Position numbers and translations under genes: made by a program
Shown here: positions 11,620 through 18,395 of the stretch, piece by piece
Layout: every line of letters begins with the position of its first letter
Numbering within the stretch: the first letter of the stretch is position 1
Assembly (NCBI RefSeq): GCF_001659605.2
Contig: NC_035164.2
Location: forward strand, 18,074,000-18,137,999
Direction of reading: 5' to 3'
DNA: 64,000 bases
From: Manihot esculenta
Taxonomy: Eukaryota; Streptophyta; Magnoliopsida; Malpighiales; Euphorbiaceae
Notes under the pieces: model-generated
Seen by the model: only the letters and a program-made list of their open reading frames with translations
Told to the model about the DNA's origin: nothing
Database searches by the model: none

Positions 11620-11770
11620 CAAAATGCCGGGACGTAGAATGGGTACAACCGGACTTCCTCTTACTATAACATAACATAACATTCCAATATGCCAGGGACG
11701 TAGAATGGGTACAACCTGGTCTTTCTCTTACTCTGGCCGGGACGTAGAATGGGTACAACCGGCAACCATA
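11620..11770 (-). repeat. Tandem covarying hairpins in the R2 LTR
   Basis: Three units share the core GACGTAGAATGGGTACAA. The flanking stems differ but stay paired: CCGG/CCGG (11627 and 11649), CCAGG/CCTGG (11692 and 11715), GCCGG/CCGGC (11736 and 11759). The array lies downstream of the TATA box, so it should be in the transcript. Confidence 0.7.
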
Positions 11771-12169
11771 CCATAACATGCCTTATCCTAACATATCAAG
11801 GACTAAAGGATCATTCAATGCCCATCCACAGCATCATCAAGTATGCAATGCAACATATTCGTGGAATCTAATGCAAACAACCTAAAATATCACATGGCAT
11901 TCATGATGCATGGGTCATGCTCAAAATTCATATTTCATTGATTTAAACTTAAGGTTTATTCCACTCACCTCTGGCTAGCTCTGACAAACTCTATAGCAGC
12001 TGGCTCACTGCGGGGGTCCTCGGTTCCTCGGGTCCGAACCTACACAGGTGGACTCCAATGAGGGACCAAACATACATAAACATAACTCTAATATACTCCC
12101 CAAAAACCCCCTAAAACATCATGAAATAATCATAGAAATACATGCATGAAATGGCTGAACAGGGCACTT

Positions 12170-12356
12170 TCGGTGGCAGGTTCGGCGGCCGAAAGTCCCT
12201 CCAGAGCCGAAAGTCAGGCACTTTCGGCGGCACCTTCGGCGGCCGAAAGTCCCAGACAGATCCGAAAGTCCTCTTTCGGGGGCAAGCTTCGGCAGCCGAA
12301 TGCTGCCTCCACAAAGGGGGTTCGGCGGCCGAAAGTCCCTTCGGCGGCCGAACCTG
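12170..12356. repeat. Downstream TTCGGCGGCCGAA array of R2
   Basis: Perfect 13-bp palindromes lie near 12180, 12235, 12320 and 12341. Between them are half or variant units (TTCGGTGGC, TTCGGCAGCCGAA) and the phrase CCAGAGCCGAAAGTC. There are no stops in several frames on both strands, which creates spurious frames full of FGGR and RRPN. Confidence 0.85.
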
Positions 12357-12866
12357 AGCTTCTCCCGAATGGCAGAAACTCAGCTCTCCTATGCACATTT
12401 CGCCTCCCAAGCTCAAATCATGCATACCACTCAACCAAAACATGCATACAAGCTCCTAGGGGCCTCAAACAAACATATACCCCAACTACAACACTTCAAA
12501 CATACTCAAACATGCCACATTGCTCACAAATCACATAAAACCTAACATAGCTCAACTAACTTAAACATGCATTTCTACCCCATAAAACTTCATAAAACTT
12601 ACTTAAAACATACTATGAGCTTAAGATCGGCTCTTACCTCTTGAAGATCGAGAGAGAGACGACCTAAACCCGGAGATCCAAGCAAATGAGCTCCTGAGTT
12701 TCCAAAGCTCCAAAACTTGTTTTAAAAGCTCAAAACTTGCAATGTGAGGTTAAAACTCAAGAAAAATGGAGGAGATTTGAAGAAAGAACACAAGATTTGG
12801 GGAGAGGGAGGTCGGAAGCTAGCTATGGCCGAAAATGGGAGAAAGCTCACCCATTTCGGCTAAGTG

Positions 12867-12879
12867 CCCCTTTTATAGG
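12867..12879 (-). promoter_or_regulatory. TATA box of the R2 LTR
   Basis: The minus strand reads CCTATAAAAGGGG about 340 bp into the LTR and 14 bp downstream of the upstream palindrome array. The same CACCTATAAA(A/G) block occurs in the R5, R7, R9 and R10 LTRs. Confidence 0.7.
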
Positions 12880-12892
12880 TGGCTGGCCAGGC

Positions 12893-13045
12893 CACGTTCG
12901 GGGGCCGAATGTGCCTCCGCATGCATGCCATGTTCGGCGGCCGAACTTCAGTTTCGGCGGCCGAACCTGGACTCCCCTTTTCTCATGTTTTCGGGGGCCT
13001 AACGTGCCTCCCAAACGCATGCATGTTCGGCGGCCGAACCTGGGT
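12893..13045. repeat. Upstream (U3) palindrome array of R2
   Basis: Perfect TTCGGCGGCCGAA units lie near 12932, 12953 and 13025. GGGGGCC variants lie near 12897 and 12988. The array ends 14 bp before the TATA box in element sense, which fits a set of promoter-proximal protein-binding sites. Confidence 0.85.
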
Positions 13046-13215
13046 TTTCCTCCAAAGACTTTTCATACAAAAACTCGTTTAAAAACATACTTAAAATTAT
13101 TAAAAACATGAAAACATATCATAAAAACATACTTTTACCCTTCTAGAGGTTTCCGACATCCGAGATTCCACCGGACGGTAGGAATTCCGATACCGGAGTC
13201 TAGCCGGGTATTACA

Positions 13216-14270
13216 GCGACAATGTTCATCCTTAATGTGAAATGTATGTGTTGTGATGCATTTCATGAAAGCATGAATTAAGATAATATTTTTATTGTTC
13301 TGCTCACTGGGCTTTTTAACTCACCCCTTTCCCCTAACCCCTAGGTTTGCAGGTCAGAGGTAGTCCAGGAAGACATCAAGGGTAAATGTCATGCTTATGT
13401 AATAGATTAGTGCTTTAGTGTGGACATGTATTGTAAATTGATATAAAGTATTGCAAGATAGTGTAATGAAATGTAAAGAAAAGTAGAGTTATGTTTATGG
13501 ATTAGTATTGTGCTTGGCCCTAAGGTCTGGTTAATCCCTTTTTGGACATGAGGTATGTTATGTTTTAATGTTGAGTTGTGTATGAACCAAACTTGTGGCA
13601 TGTGATGTTTACCACGCTAGAGTATTTGATGAGGACTCTAGTGGAGGTCTTATGTTTATGGTTTCGATGCATGCACAGGTTAGGTTTTGGTTCATCGGAT
13701 GTGATCCAAGCTTAATGTATGTAATGTTGACCCAGCTAGAGCATTTGATGAGGGCTCTAGCATGGGGGTTTTTATGTTTACAGTTATGTAGCATACGAAT
13801 CAAGCTTGGTATATGAAAGGTTTTAAAGTTTTTATGTTTATGTTTGATCATGTATGGGATTATACCAGTTGTTCAGGATGTATGATAGGCTTGCTACGCG
13901 TCCTGGCGGCCTTAAGCCGATCTGGATCCTAGCGCCGGTAGTGGTCCGATTTCCGGGTTGTTACAAGTATGTAGTGTTTTTATAACGTTATGATGAGAAC
14001 CAAGCTTGATATATGATGATGACCCATCTAGAGCATTTGATGAGGGCTCTAGTATGTGGTTTTATGTTTACAGAGATAGTGCATGCACAGGTCAAGCTTG
14101 GTAAATAAAAAAAACAAAACAAAAAAGTTCAAAATTTTTATGGAAATGTATGATCATGTATGGGATTTATCAGGTACTCAAAGTTCACAGTAGGCTTGCT
14201 ACGGGTTCCGGCGACCTTAAGTCGATCTGAATCCTAGCGCCGGTAGCGGTCCGATTTCCGAATCGTTACA
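13216..14270 (+). repeat. R3 5' LTR fragment with a repeated end
   Basis: It contains two LTR-type termini: GGGTTGTTACA ending at 13965 and GAATCGTTACA ending at 14270. Each is preceded by the U5 block (CCTTAAGCCGATCTG or a close variant). Three related tandem segments carry an inverted repeat of the type CTAGAGC...GCTCTAG (near 13616, 13734 and 14027). Either the LTR end was duplicated, or 13216-13965 is a separate LTR inserted in the R3 LTR. Confidence 0.75.
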
Positions 14271-14273
14271 GAT

Positions 14274-14285
14274 TGGTATCAGAGC
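14274..14285 (+). other. R3 primer-binding site, initiator tRNA-Met
   Basis: TGGTATCAGAGC lies three bases after the LTR end at 14270. The leader runs to 14535. Confidence 0.94.
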
Positions 14286-14535
14286 CCTAGGTTCATATGA
14301 TCGGACCTATAGAGTATCGGGCTAATTAGAGGTTATAGAAGGGCAAGCACAATAGGAAAGATCATGTCCACTAGGATAGGATATAGAGTCCTGTCTTGAT
14401 GATGATATGTAATGCCATGATTTTATGCATGTGCATTTAATGATATGCTATGTATGTGATGAGGGTTCATGTGTTTCCACATAGACCATATGATGCTAAT
14501 GTTTATGTGTACATGTTATGTTTTCAGACGTCAGG

Positions 14536-16759
14536 ATGAGAGGGACTCGTCGATCTGCTAGATTGACTGGAGCTCCACCAGAGAATGAGGGCATGGATGC
14601 CCGTCCCCCTGCTTTGCTAAGGGCAATGTCTCAGAGGACAGGTAGAGAAAGAACATCAAGGGACCCTAGAAGGTCTTTTGATGAAAGCAGGAGGGAAACA
14701 GAGCAGGGTAGAAGATCTGAGGATGTGAGGGAAGCTATGGATGTTGATCAGAGAAGAGATGGAGGGTTGGGTGTTGGCATGTCTGAGGAGGGTATGGGAT
14801 CGTCTCAGGGAGGCGCTCAGGCCTCGGGGTTTGGTTACCACCCCAATATCAGCCCTTTCCTCAGGGCCCATGGTATTCCTTGGGGGGTACATCGGAGTAT
14901 CCTAGTTTTAACCCATATCCCACCTTTATGCCTTATCCACCTTTTTACCCACCTTATCCACCATTTTACCCACCATATCCACAGTACCCCATGTATCCAC
15001 CCTCACCCTTCTACCCAAGTCCAGCACACCCTACTCCAGGGAGTTCTGCACCTCCTCCACCACCAGCAGAACCAGTAGCCCCTGTTATCCAAACACCTCA
15101 ACCTGGCCCATCTGAAAGGAGCAAGGTAAAGATGACTGATTACCTGAAACTGGATGCTCCTAAGTACAAACCAGGAGATGATCCGTTTGAGTATCTCAAA
15201 GTGGTGAAAATGATAGCAGATGAGCTGGGGGCAAGTGATACTAGAGCCATTCAGATGGCGGGGTTCACTCTTAAATGCAAGAAAGCAAAGGAGTGGTTTA
15301 ATAACTATGTGGACCCTAGACTGGATAACATGTCCTGGGGGGAGTTTGCAAATGAGTTTGCTGGACGGGCTTTTCCAGATAGTTCCAGAGAGCTAAAGAT
15401 GATAGAGTTTGAACAGCTGAGGCAGACAGAGGATATGAGTGTCGATGAGTACACTGACAGGTTCTTGGAGTTGCTGCAGTATGTGGGTCAGGCTTATAAC
15501 ACAGATCAGAAGAAGGCTAGGGGGTATAATATGAGGCTTCATCCTAGGTATTCCTCCTTGATCCTAGCAGCAGAGAGGGAGAGTTTCCACACAGTGGTGG
15601 ATATAGCACGAAAGATGGAGGCTAGTGCCATTATACAGGGAACAGTTAAACAGCAGGTGGCACAGTCTTCGAGTTCTAAGACCCCAGTTAGGGGAAAGTC
15701 AGATACCTCTTCTCAGAGTGCAGCAGCTTCAGGCAGTAAAAAGTGGAGTGGTTCCACTAAGAAGCCAAAGAAGAACAAGTTCTGGAATAAGCTTAAGTCA
15801 GGTATGGGATTAGGAAGTGGCTCGAGCTCAGGCACAGAGGTTGCAGAGTGTATGAGGTGCGGTAAGCCGCATAAAGGAGTTTGTCGGTTTGGGACTACAG
15901 CATGTTTCAGGTGCGGCCAGGAGGGACACATAGCTTGGGAGTGTCCTAGGGTAGCTTTTACAGCACCGTCCCATCAGACAGCTCCAGGCAGTATGCCACA
16001 ACCCCAGTTAGGGGAAAGTCAGATACCTCTTCTCAGAGTGCAGCAGCTTCAGGCAGTAAAAAGTGGAGTGGTTCCACTAAGAAGTCAAAGAAGAACAAGT
16101 TCTGGAATAAGCTTAAGTTAGGTATGGGATTAGGAAGTGGCTCGAGCTCAGGCACAGAGGTTGCAGAGTGTATGAGGTGCGGTAAGCCGCATAAAAGAGT
16201 TTGTCGGTTTGGGACTACAGCATGTTTCAGGTGCGGCCAGGAGGGACACATAGCTTGGGAGTGTCCTAGGGCAGCTTTTACAGCACCGTCCCATCAGACA
16301 GCTCCAGGCAGTATGCCACAACCATCAGCTCCAGCCATGACTCAGGGCAAAGGCAGAGGGAGAGGGGCAGCCTCTTCTTCAGCAGGTTCCCGAGGTGAAG
16401 GTCCATCAGCTCCAGCTCGGATCTTCACTATGACACAGCAGAAGGCTAACACGTCTAACACAGTGGTGTCAGGTAATCTCATCATTGGTTGTTCTGATGT
16501 GTATGGTTTATTGGACCCTGGTGCTTCTCATTCATTTGTTGCTCCGAGAGCCATAGAGAGAGTGGGTTTGATGACTTCTGGGTTAGAGTGTCCCCTTTGG
16601 GTCAGTGGGCCCAAGCGTGATCCATCAGTGGTAGAGTCAGTCTGCCGTTATAGTCCAGTGTTTATAGAGGGTGGATGCCTTCCAGCCAACCTTGTGGTTC
16701 TAGATTTGACGGATTTTGATGTCATTCTAGGGATGGATTGGTTATCTGCACATGGTGCT
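14536..16759 (+). pseudogene. gag: R3 gag-protease pseudogene
   Basis: The ATG at 14536 begins [10 protein letters not shown]. The frame is lost near 14840, just before the Pro/Tyr-rich stretch, and continues in another frame from about 14880 through the YPPF repeats, the Retrotrans_gag domain ([22 protein letters not shown]) and a CCHC knuckle (CFRCGQEGHIAWEC, about 15904-15945). A 320-bp tandem duplication (15681-16320) then repeats the basic linker and knuckle and shifts the frame again, since 320 is not a multiple of 3. After it the normal frame returns with [16 protein letters not shown] (near 16513-16540) and [12 protein letters not shown]. Coding stops at 16759, where the R4 LTR begins. 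Gag-protease is dead here through two frame changes and the insertion. Confidence 0.88.
15681..16320 (+). repeat. 320-bp direct tandem duplication inside R3 gag
   Basis: Copies 15681-16000 and 16001-16320 differ by about four substitutions by eye. Each holds the basic linker and one zinc knuckle. The junction shares only a few bases. Confidence 0.93.
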
Positions 16760-16934
16760 TGATAGAGCATATTTTAGTCCATTTTATCATCATGTTGTTA
16801 GTGTCTATTTACATCTTTTCTACCTAATTTTGTGGTTTTAATCAAGTTTTGAAGGTATTAGGTGTAAAGAGACAATCTGGAGAAAATGCTCTTAAAACTG
16901 CCAAAAAGTGCCAAAAACTCAACCACCTTAGGAA

Positions 16935-17058
16935 GCACTTTCGGAAGCCGAAAGTCCAGTCCAGAGGCGAAAGTCACCCACCTTCGGCGGCACCTTCGGC
17001 CGCCGAACCTTACGTCCAGAGCCGAAAGTCCAGCCTTCGAAACTCATCTTAGGCGGCC
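16935..17058. repeat. Palindrome array in the Athila-like R4 LTR
   Basis: Units include TTCGGAAGCCGAA, TTCGGCGGCACCTTCGG, TTCGGCCGCCGAA and GGCGGCCGAAAG, with linker CCAGAGCCGAAAGTCC. The linker text, not only the palindrome, matches the Tekay LTR arrays such as 12170-12356. Confidence 0.85.
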
Positions 17059-17344
17059 GAAAGTGCCCCCGAACAGTCTCCTCCTTATTCAAGAAGCCAA
17101 ATCTTGAAGATCTCATGTTTCCCACTTAGTGTCATTCACATTCAAAATTTAAATCAAGGCTCCACCTTCCTCTTTAGTGCATGAATAATGTGAAGAAGGC
17201 TTCTTGAACACACTTGGGCATCAAACAAAAGACCAAAAAGGGCTTACAACTCCACACATACACATAGAAGACTCAATGGCACTTTGGGCAATCTCTACAA
17301 AGATGCATGGACACCCAAGAAACCCTAGGCAGCCTCTCAACACC

Positions 17345-17352
17345 TATTTAAA
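17345..17352 (+). promoter_or_regulatory. Putative TATA box of the R4 LTR
   Basis: TATTTAAA sits in the context CACCTATTTAAAGGCC, about 585 bp into the LTR and 140 bp before a conserved ATGAGTGGCT block. The R9 LTR has the same arrangement (CACCTATAAAAGGGG, then ATGAGTGGCT). Confidence 0.5.
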
Positions 17353-18345
17353 GGCCTCAAGAAGACATGAAGAGGCAGATTTCATACACCTCTCCTCCAA
17401 GGAATTGGCAAGGCTTATCCAAGGCTTCTTTCCCTTAGTTCTTCATCTTCTTGCTTTCTTTTCTTTTATTTTCTGTTTTGGTTCAGCCATGAGTGGCTGA
17501 AACCCTTATTCTAGTTGAAGTTTGGTTGAAACTAAGGTTGTTTAAAAGGTTGAGAGATCTGAACATAAAGTGTTTGCTTTTGATTTATTCAATATTCATG
17601 CAATTGTGCTTAATTCTAAGATTGCTTTGTTGTTTTGATCAAATTGGCCACTTGATTCTTGATTGCAAAGTTAATTGATTGTTGGTTAGGATATTTGTTA
17701 GTCCGTAATTACTGGAAATATTCTGACCTAAGAAAACTTGGTGTAAAAACTAGGAATTGCATGATCTAGTAACATCTTATGCGTTTGAGTAGCTAGGGTT
17801 AGATCTCTCTCATTCTTTATGCAATTGACAATTGTTTTGATACCTAAGGCCCAAAGACGTTCCTTGGCAATTTGTTAATTAGTAATTGATTAGAGAACGT
17901 TCCCTAATTGATTTAATCATAAGGAGAGACATGGTGGTGAGAAGCGTTTTCCACCCCCATAACTAATCTATTGAATCAATCAAGATAACCTAAGTTTCAA
18001 TGATCAACCCAAACAACCAAAGTGGATCCATATCTTCAGGTAGACTTTTCTCATATTGATTTCCTCTTTTATTTTAATTACTTGCTGTTTTAATTGCTTT
18101 CAATAGTTGTTAATCAAATCAATCTCAAAACCCCCTTTTTACTTTCTAGCACTTTATCTTTGTTCTACTTTCAATAACTTGCTTTCAATTGTGTTTTCAA
18201 TTGGTTCTCTTGGTCTTGATTGAGAAAAATAAATAGGTAATCAATTCTCTGTGGATTCGATCCTTCACCACTATCTACCGTTGTAAATTATTGATAACCA
18301 AGAAGGTTATTTTTTACCGGCTTCGACAACTGCACTGTCAAAAAT

Positions 18346-18363
18346 TGGCGCCGTTGCCGGGGA
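18346..18363 (+). other. R4 primer-binding site, tRNA-Asp
   Basis: TGGCGCCGTTGCCGGGGA follows the LTR end by five bases. It is complementary to the 3' end of plant tRNA-Asp, the primer used by Athila-type elements. Confidence 0.93.
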
Positions 18364-18395
18364 GTTGATTTTACTTGTTTGTTTATTTTTCTTTC

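Larger units (their letters stand above)
6786..13215 (-). mobile_element. R2: Tekay-like Ty3/Gypsy element, interrupted by R1
   Basis: On the minus strand this reads 5' LTR (13215-10991), primer site, leader, gag, then pol until R1 cuts the integrase at 6785. The rest of pol and the 3' LTR lie to the left of the window. It abuts the R3 LTR at 13215/13216 and was probably inserted in it (candidate target duplication gcgac). Confidence 0.88.
10991..13215 (-). repeat. R2 5' LTR (2225 bp)
   Basis: It runs from TGTAACAGCCCGG (10991) to GGGTATTACA (13215). In element sense it starts at 13215, then comes palindrome array 13045-12893, a TATA box at 12879-12867, a second palindrome array 12356-12170, a tandem hairpin cluster 11770-11620, and the conserved U5 block near 11035-11060. 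The layout is typical of all Tekay-like LTRs in the window. Confidence 0.93.
13216..16759 (+). mobile_element. R3: Tekay-like element remnant
   Basis: The right part of a plus-strand 5' LTR is followed by a tRNA-Met primer site, leader, gag and the start of protease. It is cut on the left by R2 and on the right by R4. The target flank before R4 is gtgct. I find no 3' part of it in the window. Confidence 0.85.
16760..18340 (+). repeat. R4 5' LTR (about 1.58 kb)
   Basis: It starts TGATAGAGCATATTTTAG and ends before the primer site with CACTGTCA. A TTCGGC/GCCGAA array lies at 16935-17058, using the same phrases as the Tekay LTRs (CAGAGCCGAAAGTC, TTCGGCGGCACCTTCGG). A TATA box lies near 17345. 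Frames within it, such as 17204-17500, are not convincing genes. Confidence 0.85.

Noticed and set aside
12142..12545. Overlapping frames on both strands rich in FGGR, RRPN and AAE
   Set aside because: They read through the TTCGGCGGCCGAA arrays, which lack stops in most frames on both strands. The same happens at 21405-21950, 40430-40865, 57059-57512 and 61300-61730. No start context or domain supports a gene.
17204..17500. 98-codon frame in the R4 LTR
   Set aside because: No homology is recognised, it lies in the region around the TATA box and it has no counterpart in the related R9 LTR.
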